DNA from: G963675935 sp963675935
Lineage (GTDB): Bacteria > Planctomycetota > Planctomycetia > Pirellulales > Thermoguttaceae
Assembly: GCA_963675935.2 (NCBI GenBank)
Contig: OY780964.2
Coordinates: 1,178,001-1,242,000 of the forward strand
Reading direction: 5' to 3'
DNA: 64,000 bases
Shown: one piece after another, positions 23,961 to 32,851 of the stretch
How the letters are laid out: each line of letters opens with the position of its first letter
How positions within the stretch are numbered: the stretch's first letter is position 1
Translations under genes and position numbers: made by a program
The notes under the pieces: generated by a model
Told to the model about the DNA's origin: nothing
Databases searched by the model: none
Seen by the model: the letters and a program-made list of their open reading frames with translations, nothing else

Positions 23961-25115
23961 GTGCCACTCGAATCCTCCAGTTCGTTCCGTCGTTGCGACC
24001 GACGCCGACGGCTTCTGGCCGACGATCCGGCCTCGGTCGGCGATGGGGCGTCGTGCCACGTCTGGTCGGAAGACTCCGCGGCGTCGCCAAAGTCGGAACA
24101 CTATGGAAACGCGGACTTTCTGGAGCGGCAACCGCGTCTGCTCGACCTTGTGCCGCGGAGGCCCTTGACGCTTGCGTTGCTATTCTTGGCCGCGGCCGCC
24201 ATCGTTGCGTCGCTCGAAGTCGCCTACGCCTGGATGGTCGAGCGCACGGCGGCCGGCGGCGCGATGGCCGTCGCGCTCGATCTCGGGGCCAAAGGCAGCC
24301 TGGCCTGTTGGTTCTCCTCGCTTCTACTGCTGGCCGCGTCGGCCGCGGCGCTGCTGGTCTACTCGGTGCGGCGCTATCGAATCGACGACTATCCGGGCCG
24401 ATACCGCATCTGGCGCTGGACCGCGGTCGTCACGCTGTTGATGGCCACCGATCAGGCGGCCAGCCTCCGCGAAGGCTTTCGCGATGGTATGATCGCCCTG
24501 ACCGGCACGCCGCTGTTGGGCAACGGCTCGTTCTGGTGGGTGGCGTTTTATTACGTCCTATTGTTCGCCGTTGGATCGCGGCTGCTGGCCGACATGCGGC
24601 CGTGCCGCCTCTCGATCGTCACGATGGCCGCCGCGGCCATTGCGTATAGCTTGGCCCTGACCACGCAGCTCGGCTGGACCCCGGCCGAGAGCGTCGCCGG
24701 AGAGGTCATGTTTCGGGTGGGCGCCGAAATGGCCGCCGATCTGTTGCTGCTGGCCGCAGTGACTTTCCACGCACGCTACGTCCTTCTCGACGCCGAGGGG
24801 CTTTTGCCGCATCGCGAACGACCGGCGGTGCCCGCCGCAAAAGAGCCGGACGAAGACGCGGAAGACCACGAGGTGAAGGTTTTGGCGCCCGGCGGAACCT
24901 CGTGGCGAGAACTCGACCCTCCGCACCCAGCCGCACCGCAGCCGGCGTATCAGCGGGCGGCCGTCGCTCCGGCGGTTGCCGCTGCCCCGGTGTTTTCCTC
25001 CGCTGCCGCCGCCGCGTCTTCCGTCAATCGCAAATTGACGAAGCAGGAGCGAAGGGCGCTCAAGGAGCGGCTGCTCCGCGAACGGCAGGAGCGGGAGCGA
25101 GGGGGCGGGGATTAG
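23961..25115 (+). CDS. polytopic membrane protein with Pro/Ala-rich tail, unknown
   Basis: A protein of up to 384 residues. About six membrane helices are seen between residues 70 and 275 (for example LTLALLFLAAAAIVASLEV and SLACWFSSLLLLAASAAALL). A cytoplasmic tail is acidic and then Pro/Ala-rich, and ends with a strongly charged basic helix (LTKQERRALKERLLRERQER). The N-terminal start is uncertain because the first 65 residues are low in structure and overlap repeats. The pattern matches uncharacterised planctomycete membrane proteins; no catalytic motif is visible. Confidence 0.7.
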   Translation: MPLESSSSFRRCDRRRRLLADDPASVGDGASCHVWSEDSAASPKSEHYGNADFLERQPRLLDLVPRRPLTLALLFLAAAAIVASLEVAYAWMVERTAAGGAMAVALDLGAKGSLACWFSSLLLLAASAAALLVYSVRRYRIDDYPGRYRIWRWTAVVTLLMATDQAASLREGFRDGMIALTGTPLLGNGSFWWVAFYYVLLFAVGSRLLADMRPCRLSIVTMAAAAIAYSLALTTQLGWTPAESVAGEVMFRVGAEMAADLLLLAAVTFHARYVLLDAEGLLPHRERPAVPAAKEPDEDAEDHEVKVLAPGGTSWRELDPPHPAAPQPAYQRAAVAPAVAAAPVFSSAAAAASSVNRKLTKQERRALKERLLRERQERERGGGD

Positions 25116-25136
25116 AAAAACCGCTTGCGGCTTTGT

Positions 25137-25166
25137 CCTCGTTCCCACGCGGAGCGTGGGAACAAG
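25137..25166. repeat. short dispersed palindrome
   Basis: CGTTCCCACGCGGAGCGTGG is an almost perfect palindrome flanked by CT- and AAC-rich ends. A degenerate copy lies near 7939. It sits between the membrane protein gene and the iron operon regulator. Confidence 0.65.
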
Positions 25167-25301
25167 AATTCCCGGACTTTGCAGTTCCCCTGCTCCAGGA
25201 CCATTCTCCCTTGCATCCGACGCCGACGGCCGCTACAATTGTTTTGATAGCAATACACTGTTGCAGCACAACAACATCCGCTCCGCGAGCACGCCGACGC
25301 C

Positions 25302-26048
25302 ATGACCGATCTCCCCCCCGTTAGCTCCAGCACCGAAGACTGCCTGGAAGCGATTTTGCAACTCATCTCGGAAAAAGGCGCCGCCCGCGTCCGCGACATC
25401 GCCACCGTCCTGTCGTTGCATAAATCGACCGTCAGTTCGACACTCAAGGGTCTTTCGGAAAAGGGTTTGGTGCATTACAGTCCCTACGAAATCACCACCC
25501 TGACCCCGCTGGGCGAGGAGATTGCCCAAGACGTCCGCCGGCGGCACTTGGCCATCGGCCGGTTTTTGGCGGAAATTCTCGGGGCCGACGAGCACGAGGC
25601 CCAGGCCAACGCCTGCCGGATGGAGCACATCGTCGACGCCGACATCTTGGATCGGTTTTGCCTGTTGATGGATTTCGCCAAGAACAGCGCCGCGAAGGGC
25701 GACAATTGGGTCGAGCGGTTTCATCACTATTCCAAGACGAAGTTGCGCGGCAAAGCCCGGCGCGAGGAACAGCCGTCGAACGCCACGACGCTGGACCGCT
25801 TGAAGCCCGGTCGGAAGGCCGAGATTATCAAGGTCGGCGGCGCGGGCGCCATCCGCCGCCGCATGGCCGACATGGGCCTGCTCCGCGGCGCGGCCATCGA
25901 GGTTATCAAGGTCGCTCCGTTGGGCGATCCCATCGAAGTCAAAATCAAAGGATACAATCTCTCGCTCCGCAAGGAGGAAGCCGCCACGATCGAAGTCAAT
26001 GGGCAAGGGACTGGGGGCAAGGGACTGGGGGCTGCGGATAGCAAATGA
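25302..26048 (+). CDS. DtxR/MntR-type iron or manganese regulator with FeoA domain
   Basis: A 248-residue protein. The N-terminal winged helix-turn-helix (residues about 8-70, VRDIATVLSLHKSTVSSTLK) is of the DtxR/MntR type. It is followed by a dimerisation/metal domain with conserved acidic and His residues (RRRHLAIGRFLAEILGADEH, then RMEHIVDADILDRF). The C-terminal FeoA/SH3-like domain (about 165-235) reads LKPGRKAEIIKVGGAGAIRR, RMADMGLLRGAAIEV. It probably senses Fe2+ or Mn2+ and represses transport genes. It lies 153 bases upstream of feoB, so it may regulate that operon. Confidence 0.9.
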   Translation: MTDLPPVSSSTEDCLEAILQLISEKGAARVRDIATVLSLHKSTVSSTLKGLSEKGLVHYSPYEITTLTPLGEEIAQDVRRRHLAIGRFLAEILGADEHEAQANACRMEHIVDADILDRFCLLMDFAKNSAAKGDNWVERFHHYSKTKLRGKARREEQPSNATTLDRLKPGRKAEIIKVGGAGAIRRRMADMGLLRGAAIEVIKVAPLGDPIEVKIKGYNLSLRKEEAATIEVNGQGTGGKGLGAADSK

Positions 26049-26098
26049 CAGATATAGTGTGTGAAGACTATGAAGAAAAAGACCGCTTGCGGTTTCGC

Positions 26099-26155
26099 AC
26101 TGACCACTGACCACTGACCACTATCCACTATCCACTATCCACTATCCACTACCCG
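26099..26155. repeat. 7-bp tandem repeats between regulator and feoB
   Basis: Three ACTGACC units are followed by four ACTATCC units and one ACTACCC unit. They lie in the gap between the regulator and feoB, downstream of a dispersed AAGACCGCTTGCGGTTTCGC motif. Confidence 0.85.
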
Positions 26156-26201
26156 CCGTTCCACCCTCGCCCCAGGCCCCTCTCTCAAAGAGAAAGGCGA
26201 G

Positions 26202-28379
26202 ATGGATGCGCCGGCCCGGCCGATCGTCGTCGCGCTGGCCGGCAATCCGAACTCGGGCAAGACCACGATCTTCAACGCCCTGACGGGCTCGCGCCAACAC
26301 GTCGGCAATTACGCCGGCGTCACGGTCGAACGGAAAGAGGGACGCCTGCGCCACGCCGGCCGTGAAATCGCCGTCGTCGATCTGCCGGGCACGTACAGCC
26401 TCACGGCCTATTCGGCCGAAGAACTCGTCGCGCGCGATTTCGTGGTCAATCATCGCCCCGACGTCATCGTCGACGTGGTCGATGCGTCGAGCCTCGAACG
26501 AAGCCTCTACCTGGCCGTGCAGTTCATCGAGCTGGGCCTCCCGATGATCGTCGCCCTGAACATGACCGATCTGGCTGCGTCGCGGGGATTGAAGCTCAAC
26601 GTCGCCGCGCTCTCGGCGTTGCTGGGCGTGCCTGTCGTGCCCACCGTCGGCAACAAGGAGCGCGGCGTTGACGAGTTGAAGGGGGCCATCGTCGCGATGG
26701 CCGCGTCGGGCGTCGTGCCGCGATCTGTTTCCATCGCGTACGACGCGAAGATCGAAGTGGAGATCGCTCGACTCGTTTCGCTCTTGCAACGCGACGCCAC
26801 GGCGGGCAATGGGCATGGGCGTCATGGGCATTGCCACGGCCACGGTTGCGGCGGTTGCGGCAATTCCCCCATGTCGGCTGCTTTGGCCTCGACGCCCGAG
26901 CTTCGCTGGTCGGCCGTCAAACTGCTCGAAAACGACGAAGAACAGCGGCGGCTCGTCGAGCGGTCCTCGGCCAATTCGGCGGCGATTCTCGCGGAAGTCG
27001 ATGCGGCTTCCCGCACGATTGAAAAAGACTTCGGCGACACCGCGGAGATGATTATCGCCGACCAACGCTATGCCTTCGTCGCCGATGTTTGCCGCGAGGC
27101 CGTCAATGCCGCCGGCGCCGTGCGACGATCCGCGTCCGACCGGATCGACGGCCTAGTGACGCACCGGATTTTCGGCATTCCCATCTTCCTCGGGCTGATG
27201 TTTATGGTCTTCAAGCTGACGTTCACGCTCGGCCGGCCGCCGATGGATTGGCTCGAAGCGTTTTTCAGTTGGCTTGCCCAAACCGTCGCGGCGTCGTGGC
27301 CGGCCGGCGAGGCGGCGGCGCTTCAATCTTTGACCATCGACGGCGTGATCCGTGGCGTGGGCGGCGTCCTGATTTTTCTGCCGAACATTCTGCTGCTGTT
27401 CCTGGCGATTTCGCTTTTGGAAGACACCGGCTACATGGCCCGCGCGGCGTTCATGATCGACCGGCTGATGCACAAGATCGGCTTGCACGGCAAGAGTTTC
27501 ATCCCGATGCTCATCGGGTTCGGCTGCACGGTGCCGGCTGTGATGGGTACCCGGGTGTTGGAGAATCGCCGCGACCGGCTCACCACGATGCTGGTGCTTC
27601 CGCTGATGAGTTGCGGGGCGCGGCTGCCGATCTACACGCTGCTGATTCCCGCGTTTTTTCCCGACGTTTGGCAAGGCCCCGTGCTTTGGTCGATCTACCT
27701 CGTCGGCATCGTGCTGGCCGCGGGCCTGGCCAAGCTGCTCCGCTCGACGGTCTTTCGCGGCGCCGACGCCCCGTTCGTCATGGAGTTGCCGCCATATCGA
27801 ATGCCGACGCTCCGTGGCACGCTGACCCACGTCGGCGAGCGCGGCTGGCAATTCGTCCGCAAGGCTGGCACGATCATCTTGGGCATCTCGATCCTGCTTT
27901 GGGCAATGACGACGTATCCGCAACCGCCGGAGTCGCAGCTTGCGGGCATGGACGCCAATCAGGCTCAAAACGCCCGGCTGGCGTATTCGATCTCGGGGCG
28001 GATCGGCCGGGCGATCGAGCCGGTGATGCGTCCGATCGGCTTCGATTGGAAGACGAACACGGCCCTGCTCGGGGCCGTGGCCGCGAAGGAGGTGTTCGTG
28101 GCCCAACTGGGCATCATCCATTCGTTGGGCGAGGCCGACGAGGAGTCGCAGTCGCTTCGCGCGGCTTTGCGACGCGAGTATTCGCCGTTGCAGGCGTTTT
28201 GCATCATGCTGTTCTGCCTGGTGAGCCTGCCCTGCGCGGCGACGCTCGCGGCGGTGTGGCGCGAAAGCGGCTCCTGGCGTTGGGCCGCCGCGCAACTGGT
28301 CGGTCTGACGTTGTTGGCCTACGTTCTGACGCTGGCGGTTTACCAGATCGGCGTCATGTTTGGCTTGGGTATGAGATAG
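26202..28379 (+). CDS. feoB: ferrous iron transporter FeoB
   Basis: A 725-residue inner-membrane Fe2+ transporter with an N-terminal GTPase. The GTPase motifs are G1 GNPNSGKTT (residues about 13-21), G2 region VGNYAGVTVE, G3 DLPGTYSL and G4 NMTD. A His/Cys-rich insert (about 204-223) follows the G domain. The C-terminal transport domain has the paired gate motifs GFGCTVPAVMGTR and SCGARLPIYTLL, then the AAKEVFVAQLG segment. The length matches the family. The upstream gene is a metal-responsive regulator carrying a FeoA domain, so no separate feoA is needed. Confidence 0.97.
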   Translation: MDAPARPIVVALAGNPNSGKTTIFNALTGSRQHVGNYAGVTVERKEGRLRHAGREIAVVDLPGTYSLTAYSAEELVARDFVVNHRPDVIVDVVDASSLERSLYLAVQFIELGLPMIVALNMTDLAASRGLKLNVAALSALLGVPVVPTVGNKERGVDELKGAIVAMAASGVVPRSVSIAYDAKIEVEIARLVSLLQRDATAGNGHGRHGHCHGHGCGGCGNSPMSAALASTPELRWSAVKLLENDEEQRRLVERSSANSAAILAEVDAASRTIEKDFGDTAEMIIADQRYAFVADVCREAVNAAGAVRRSASDRIDGLVTHRIFGIPIFLGLMFMVFKLTFTLGRPPMDWLEAFFSWLAQTVAASWPAGEAAALQSLTIDGVIRGVGGVLIFLPNILLLFLAISLLEDTGYMARAAFMIDRLMHKIGLHGKSFIPMLIGFGCTVPAVMGTRVLENRRDRLTTMLVLPLMSCGARLPIYTLLIPAFFPDVWQGPVLWSIYLVGIVLAAGLAKLLRSTVFRGADAPFVMELPPYRMPTLRGTLTHVGERGWQFVRKAGTIILGISILLWAMTTYPQPPESQLAGMDANQAQNARLAYSISGRIGRAIEPVMRPIGFDWKTNTALLGAVAAKEVFVAQLGIIHSLGEADEESQSLRAALRREYSPLQAFCIMLFCLVSLPCAATLAAVWRESGSWRWAAAQLVGLTLLAYVLTLAVYQIGVMFGLGMR

Positions 28380-28761
28380 ACTCGGCCGTTTTGATGGTAA
28401 GGGAGGCAAGAGCAAAAGATTTCCGGTTGATTGCTATCGCCCTATCTTGCCTATATTACACAAACACTCGTCGAGCCGTGTTCCACCGCCCAGAATTCCC
28501 CCCTATCGACAAAGCAAAACCCATCACCGCGCAAAGTGCAAGGTACGTCCTCCGTGTCTCCGTATCAGATTTTCCGTTGTGCGATTGACGTCCGGCGGCC
28601 TGGCAAGTATCTTAGAAAGCCTGACGGTTTGGATTAGCTTTCCGACCGTGGAAGCGTTTATGTGGATACTGGTTATACTGTACGTGGTTTGAATTGATAC
28701 ATGTTCTCCCTCGGAAAAATGTATCACCAGTGCCCGTGCAGGGTATAGAACACATCGACAT
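28380..28761. other. intergenic region before tRNA-Pro
   Basis: I see no gene or repeat of note. Short frames on both strands lack ribosome binding sites. A promoter for the tRNA must lie in its right part, but I cannot point to it with confidence. Confidence 0.6.
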
Positions 28762-28836
28762 CGGGGCGTAGCTCAGCCTGGCTAGAGCGCTTGGTTCGGG
28801 ACCAAGAGGCCGCTGGTTCAAATCCAGTCGCCCCGA
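28762..28836 (+). tRNA. tRNA-Pro (anticodon CGG)
   Basis: A full cloverleaf of 75 bases. The acceptor stem is CGGGGCG/CGCCCCG. The anticodon arm is CTTGG-TTCGGGA-CCAAG with anticodon CGG at 28797-28799. The T arm contains GGTTCAAATCC. CCA is not encoded. Its 3' half is the likely target of the integrase whose truncated gene begins 160 bases further on. Confidence 0.95.
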
Positions 28837-28848
28837 CTTCGTAAAACA

Positions 28849-28882
28849 CTGTGTGGCAACGACTTACGTCGTTGCCACACAG
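28849..28882 (+). other. strong stem-loop after tRNA
   Basis: CTGTGTGGCAACGAC and GTCGTTGCCACACAG form a perfect 15-bp stem with a TTAC loop. There is no T-tract (TCCTT follows). It may terminate the tRNA transcript or be part of the integration site. Confidence 0.6.
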
Positions 28883-28999
28883 TCCTTGACCGACGAATCG
28901 AATCGCAGTACCCTGAAATTACCCTAAATCCTGGTCTGCGGGTCGAAAACATCGGGCCTTCCGTGGAAGTTCTTTGTAACTACATGGGAGGTCTGAATC

Positions 29000-29218
29000 A
29001 TGGGTCGCAAGCCTTCTGGCAAGCCGTGGCTGCATAGCTCCACTGGCTACTGGTGCGTCACTCTCAACGGCAAACGTGAATATCTCGATCACGACTACAA
29101 TGTCGCTTGCCGCAAACTGAAGACACTCGTTGCCCGCCGAAAGCGGGAATTGGCGGGTGGCCATGAGTGGCTCGATCAGCCGTTTTCCGTCTTGGCCGAC
29201 GAATACATGGCCGACTGA
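29000..29218 (+). pseudogene. truncated phage/ICE-type tyrosine integrase, N-terminus only
   Basis: A 72-residue fragment (MGRKPSGKPWLHSSTGYWCV, then KLKTLVARRKRELAGG and SVLADEYMAD). I recognise the pattern as the N-terminal arm/DNA-binding start of integrases found in planctomycete mobile islands: a GYWCVTLNGKREYL strand motif followed by the start of the core-binding domain. The catalytic C-terminal domain (R-H-R-Y) is missing. The frame breaks exactly where the IS3-family end begins. Position directly after a tRNA supports an integrase. ATGGGAGG lies 11 bases before the start. Confidence 0.7.
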
Positions 29219-29308
29219 AGTGGTCCCAATAATTTAGACAGGTGAATAAGGTGGATTTGGACTTGATTTCCGGTAAAATAATTTTCCGGGAAAGGAGACA
29301 GATTCACG

Positions 29309-29602
29309 ATGGGAGGCAAGCGGAAGAGCTTTTCGGCGGATTTCAAGGCGAAAGTGGCTTTGGAGGCGATTCGCGGGGTGGCGACGACGGCGGAAATCGC
29401 CTTGCGGCACAAAGTGCATCCGAACCAGATCGCCAAGTGGAAGAAGCAGGCCCAGGAAAATATGGCTTCACTCTTCGCCGACGGCCGCTCGAAAACGAAC
29501 AAGGTGGATGACGGCCAATTGAAAGAGCGGCTGTTCCAGCAGATCGGCCAGCTTCAGTTCGAGCTCGACTGGCTCAAAAAAAAAGTCGGTGATGCCGATT
29601 GA
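29309..29602 (+). CDS. IS3-family OrfA (DNA-binding)
   Basis: A 97-residue helix-turn-helix protein (SADFKAKVALEAIRGVATTA, then HKVHPNQIAKWKKQAQ) ending in a leucine-zipper-like helix. It overlaps OrfB by 14 bases. The overlap is preceded by CTCAAAAAAAAAGTC, a run of nine A. This suits the -1 programmed frameshift typical of IS3 elements that makes the OrfAB transposase. Confidence 0.92.
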   Translation: MGGKRKSFSADFKAKVALEAIRGVATTAEIALRHKVHPNQIAKWKKQAQENMASLFADGRSKTNKVDDGQLKERLFQQIGQLQFELDWLKKKVGDAD

Positions 29603-30422
29603 CGCAAAGCGGTTGCTGGTCGAACCGGAACACGAGCGGCTTTCAATCGTCCGGCAGTGCGAACTGCTGGGTATGTCGCGGGCGGCCTACTACTACGAGC
29701 CGTGGGAGTGGGACGAGACGGCCTTGGCGATGTTGCACGCGATCGACGAGGAGTACACGCGGCATCCGTTCCTGGGCAAGCGGCGCGTGCGCGATTACCT
29801 CGCGGAACTCGGCTACGACGTGGGCGTCAAACGCGTGCGGACGCTGATGGCGTGGCTCGGCTTGGAAGCGATTTATCCAAAAAAGAACGCGAGTGCGCCG
29901 AATCGAGAGCATAAGAAATATCCGTACTTGTTGCGAAATCTGCCGATCATCCGCCCGAACCAAGTGTGGGCGAGCGACATCACTTATGTGCGTTTAAGCC
30001 GTGGATTTACGTACTTAACGGTGGTGATGGACTGGTTTAGCCGCTACGTGATCGCGTGGGAGCTTTCGACGACGTTGGACTCCGATTTTTGCGTGCGTTG
30101 CTTGGAGCGGGCATTGGAAAAAGCCAAGCCCGAGATTTTCAACACCGACCAAGGCGTGCAGTTCACGAGCGAGGATTTCACGCGAACGCTGCTTGCGGCC
30201 GACGTGCGAATCAGCATGGATGGGACGGGCCGCTGCTTCGACAACATCATGGTCGAACGCTTATGGCGTTCCGTGAAGCAGGAGGAAGTGTACCTGAAGG
30301 AATACGCGGACGTGCTCGATTGCCGCGAGAATCTCGGCGAGTATTTTGAGTATTACAATTTACGGCGGCGGCACAGCCGGCTTAACGCTCGGCCCGCCGA
30401 GACTTACTTTGCGGCGAAATGA
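29589..30422 (+). CDS. IS3-family OrfB (DDE transposase)
   Basis: A 277-residue integrase-core transposase. The N-terminal HTH_21-like part is EYTRHPFLGKRRVRDYLAEL. The catalytic residues are the Asp of WASDITYV, the Asp of NTDQGVQF and the Glu of NIMVERLWRSVKQEEVYL. It is intact, though the element has lost its right end, so it may act only in trans. Confidence 0.93.
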   Translation: MMPIDAKRLLVEPEHERLSIVRQCELLGMSRAAYYYEPWEWDETALAMLHAIDEEYTRHPFLGKRRVRDYLAELGYDVGVKRVRTLMAWLGLEAIYPKKNASAPNREHKKYPYLLRNLPIIRPNQVWASDITYVRLSRGFTYLTVVMDWFSRYVIAWELSTTLDSDFCVRCLERALEKAKPEIFNTDQGVQFTSEDFTRTLLAADVRISMDGTGRCFDNIMVERLWRSVKQEEVYLKEYADVLDCRENLGEYFEYYNLRRRHSRLNARPAETYFAAK

Positions 30423-30553
30423 ATCGCATTCGCTTTCGCGCATCATGGAGAAAAACTTTTTCGCGGCGCGCTGGGGCTCTGCCCCAGACCCCGGGATTTT
30501 TCAGGCATGGCATAAAGTGCCTTGTGGAAGCGAAGGAGGATTGGTATCCTGAC

Positions 30554-31489
30554 GATCGGGTAGGAGGGGGCGTTGCCGCCCCCGTCCTCCCACACGACCG
30601 TGCGTACGGTTCCGTACACGGCGGTTCAGATTAAACGCTTAAAACGCTGTGACTCCGAAATAAGGCTCACCAGACCAAGCTGGTGCAGATAACGGGTCGG
30701 GACGGCTTGGTTCATGTGGCTTGCGCCCGCATTCCACCAAGGTCCGTGACCGTTTGTCGCGGAGGTCCATGCTCGGGCATGGTCCAGTCCGCGTCGCATC
30801 AGTTCGCGGGCGCGAGTCCAGTTCCGCTTCCACTGCCGCCATAGGATGGCACGCAGTTTCCGCCGAATCCACTGGTCCAACTCCTCGAACGTGATCCGAA
30901 TCTGCGATTTCCGGTAGTACGACACCCAACCGCGAAGCACTGGACGCAGTTCCTCCAGTACGCGACGAAGGCTGCGCCCCCGGCCACGTCGGAAGATCGT
31001 CCGAAGTTTCTCCTTCAATCGGCTTACCGATTGAGGCGACACCTTCAGCTTCGGTTGGCGATGCGGCGTCACCGTGTAGCCCAGGAACTTGCGATTCCAA
31101 GGCCGGTCCACCGCACTCTTCTCTCGATTGACTTTCAAACGTAGGCGTTCCCGCAGGAATCGCTCGACCGATGTCAACACGCGCTCGCCCGCCGCCTTCG
31201 ACCGCACATAGATGTTGCAATCGTCGGCATAGCGGACGAATCGGTGCCCACGCCGCTGAAGCTCGCCATCCAACTCGTCGAGCAGGATGTTGCTCAGCAG
31301 CGGCGAAAGCGGGCCGCCCTGCGGCGTCCCTTCCGTGCGTTGCGTCACCAATCCATTCTCCATCATGCCCGCCTGCAAGTAGCGGCGGATCAGACGAAGG
31401 ATGCGTTTGTCTTCGATGTGCCGAGCCAGCCGCGACATCAGAATGTCGTGGTTGACCCGATCAAAGAACTTCTCCAGGTCCATGTCTAC
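30554..31489 (-). mobile_element. group II intron remnant (3' part, class C-like)
   Basis: This keeps only the C-terminal two-thirds of the reverse transcriptase and the 3' RNA domains. On the minus strand a 34-nt domain V follows the stop codon at once (30592-30627): ACCGCCGTGTACGGAACCGT then ACGCACGG, with a two-base bulge and a CGC-like triad. A GC-rich domain VI hairpin and the end CCTCCTACCCGAT follow. The 5' side is cut by IS3-family copy 1. Confidence 0.82.
30626..31483 (-). pseudogene. ltrA: group II intron reverse transcriptase/maturase, N-terminus lost
   Basis: The 285 remaining residues start within RT block 3 (MDLEKFFDRVNHDILMSRLA). They include GTPQGGPLSPLLSNILLDEL and the catalytic FVRYADDCNIYV. 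A maturase domain X follows (RGWVSYYRKSQIRITFEELD, QWIRRKLRAILWRQWKR). The first ATG is internal to the original gene: upstream codons continue only to the IS border, six bases away. Blocks 0-2 are absent, so the enzyme is unlikely to be active. Confidence 0.9.
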
Positions 31490-31562
31490 TGTTTTGAACC
31501 GGCTGGAAATGGAAAATCTCGGTCGTATGGGTTAGAATCAAACCCCAAACGAGGAGAAATCC

Positions 31563-31880
31563 ATGACTGCACCACGACGATGTTTCACCACAGACCAGAA
31601 GGCTACCATCCTTAAGAGGTACTTGGTCGATAAAGTACCGATGTCGGATCTGTGCGACGAGTACGGCATCAAGCCCAACCAAATCTACGCCTGGCAGAAA
31701 ATCCTGTTCGATAACGCCTCGGCCGCCTTTCATCCGGTCGCCAAACGCGAGGCCCAAAAACTGTCCGCTCAAGAGGAGGAGGTTGCCCGGCTGCGGGCCA
31801 AGCTCGTTCAAAAGAACGAGGTCATCTCCGAATTGATGGAGGAGAACGTCCGCGCAAAAAAAGAGGCTGGGGAACTCTAA
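31563..31880 (+). CDS. IS3-family B OrfA, copy 1
   Basis: A 105-residue protein with helix-turn-helix (ILKRYLVDKVPMSDLCDEYG, PNQIYAWQKILF) and a C-terminal coiled coil. Near its end lies CGCAAAAAAAGAGG; a -1 slip there continues into the OrfB frame, which is open upstream of its first possible start. A fused OrfAB transposase is therefore likely. Confidence 0.9.
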   Translation: MTAPRRCFTTDQKATILKRYLVDKVPMSDLCDEYGIKPNQIYAWQKILFDNASAAFHPVAKREAQKLSAQEEEVARLRAKLVQKNEVISELMEENVRAKKEAGEL

Positions 31881-31927
31881 ACGGATGTTGGGTTCCCCAT
31901 GACACCCGCGATGAAGTCGTCGATTAC

Positions 31928-32851
31928 GTGCGGCGTTGGAACGAGCGTACAGAGATTCCCGCCCGGCAGTTCGTCGCTTGGTTGGGCATTACATCGAGCA
32001 AGTTTCACGACTGGAAGGATCGCTATGGCAAACGCAACGAACACAACGGTTGGGTGCCGCGCGACTGGTGGCTCGAAGACTGGGAGAAGCAGTCCATCAT
32101 CAAGTTTTCGTTCGAGTTTCCGTTGGAAGGCTATCGACGATTGGCGTTCATGATGCTCGACCGCGACGTGGTGGCGGCAAGCCCCAGCACGGTGTATCGC
32201 GTATTGAAATCGGCGGGCCGCATCGGCCGCTCAACGAACAAACCCTCCAAGAAAGGCACGGGCTTCCATCAGCCGAAAAAACCGCATGAACATTGGCATA
32301 TCGACATAAGCTACATCAACATCCATGGCACGTTTTACTACCTGACGACGATCCTCGACGGCTACAGCCGTTACATTGTGCATTGGGAGATTCGCCGTTC
32401 GATGACCGAGCAAGACGAATTGGTTGTTCTTCAGCGTGCAAAAGAAAAGTTCCCGAACGAAACGCCTCGGATCATCAGCGACAACGGGTCGCAATTTGTG
32501 GCGAAGGATTTCAAGGAGTTCATTCGCATCTGCGGGATGACACATGTGCGGACGAGTCCGTACTATCCGCAGAGCAACGGCAAGCTGGAGCGATTTCACG
32601 GGAGCATCAAAGGCGAGTGTATTCGGCCCGGCACGCCGATCTCGCTGGAGGACGCGATTCGCCTCGTCGGCAACTATGTGGAGCATTACAACCACGTTCG
32701 CTTGCACAGCGCGATCGGCTACATTGCGCCGTCGGACAAGTTGTCGGGCCGCGAGACGGAGATTTTCGCGGTGCGAGACCGCAAGCTAAACGAGGCTCGC
32801 GAGCGTCGCAAGGAGCAACGCGAGGCGTCGCGTTTACGAACGGTTGCCTGA
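31928..32851 (+). CDS. IS3-family B OrfB transposase, copy 1
   Basis: A 307-residue DDE transposase if the GTG start is used. The catalytic Asp residues lie in HWHIDISYINIHG and RIISDNGSQFVAKDF, and the Glu in NGKLERFHGSIKGEC. The frame is open further upstream (GCWVPHDTRDEVVDYVRRWN), overlapping OrfA, which supports translation by frameshift rather than from GTG. Confidence 0.92.
   Translation: MRRWNERTEIPARQFVAWLGITSSKFHDWKDRYGKRNEHNGWVPRDWWLEDWEKQSIIKFSFEFPLEGYRRLAFMMLDRDVVAASPSTVYRVLKSAGRIGRSTNKPSKKGTGFHQPKKPHEHWHIDISYINIHGTFYYLTTILDGYSRYIVHWEIRRSMTEQDELVVLQRAKEKFPNETPRIISDNGSQFVAKDFKEFIRICGMTHVRTSPYYPQSNGKLERFHGSIKGECIRPGTPISLEDAIRLVGNYVEHYNHVRLHSAIGYIAPSDKLSGRETEIFAVRDRKLNEARERRKEQREASRLRTVA

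Larger units (their letters stand above)
29220..30422 (+). mobile_element. IS3-family element A, right end missing
   Basis: The left end (GAAGTGGTCCCAATAATTTA and GACAGG) looks like an IS3-family terminal repeat and interrupts the integrase. OrfA and OrfB are both present. I could not find an inverted partner of the left end between the OrfB stop and 30553, so the right end has probably been deleted or replaced. Confidence 0.8.

Noticed and set aside
27153..28588. Long frames on both strands within feoB
   Set aside because: FeoB is unambiguous in another frame; these have shadow composition.
30423..30553. Right terminal repeat of IS3-family element A
   Set aside because: No inverted partner of the left end could be found, so the element is reported as truncated rather than complete.
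30626..31483. Possible retron or diversity-generating reverse transcriptase
   Set aside because: The protein has a maturase domain X, and group II domain V and VI structures follow the stop codon; no msr/msd or template/variable repeats are seen.
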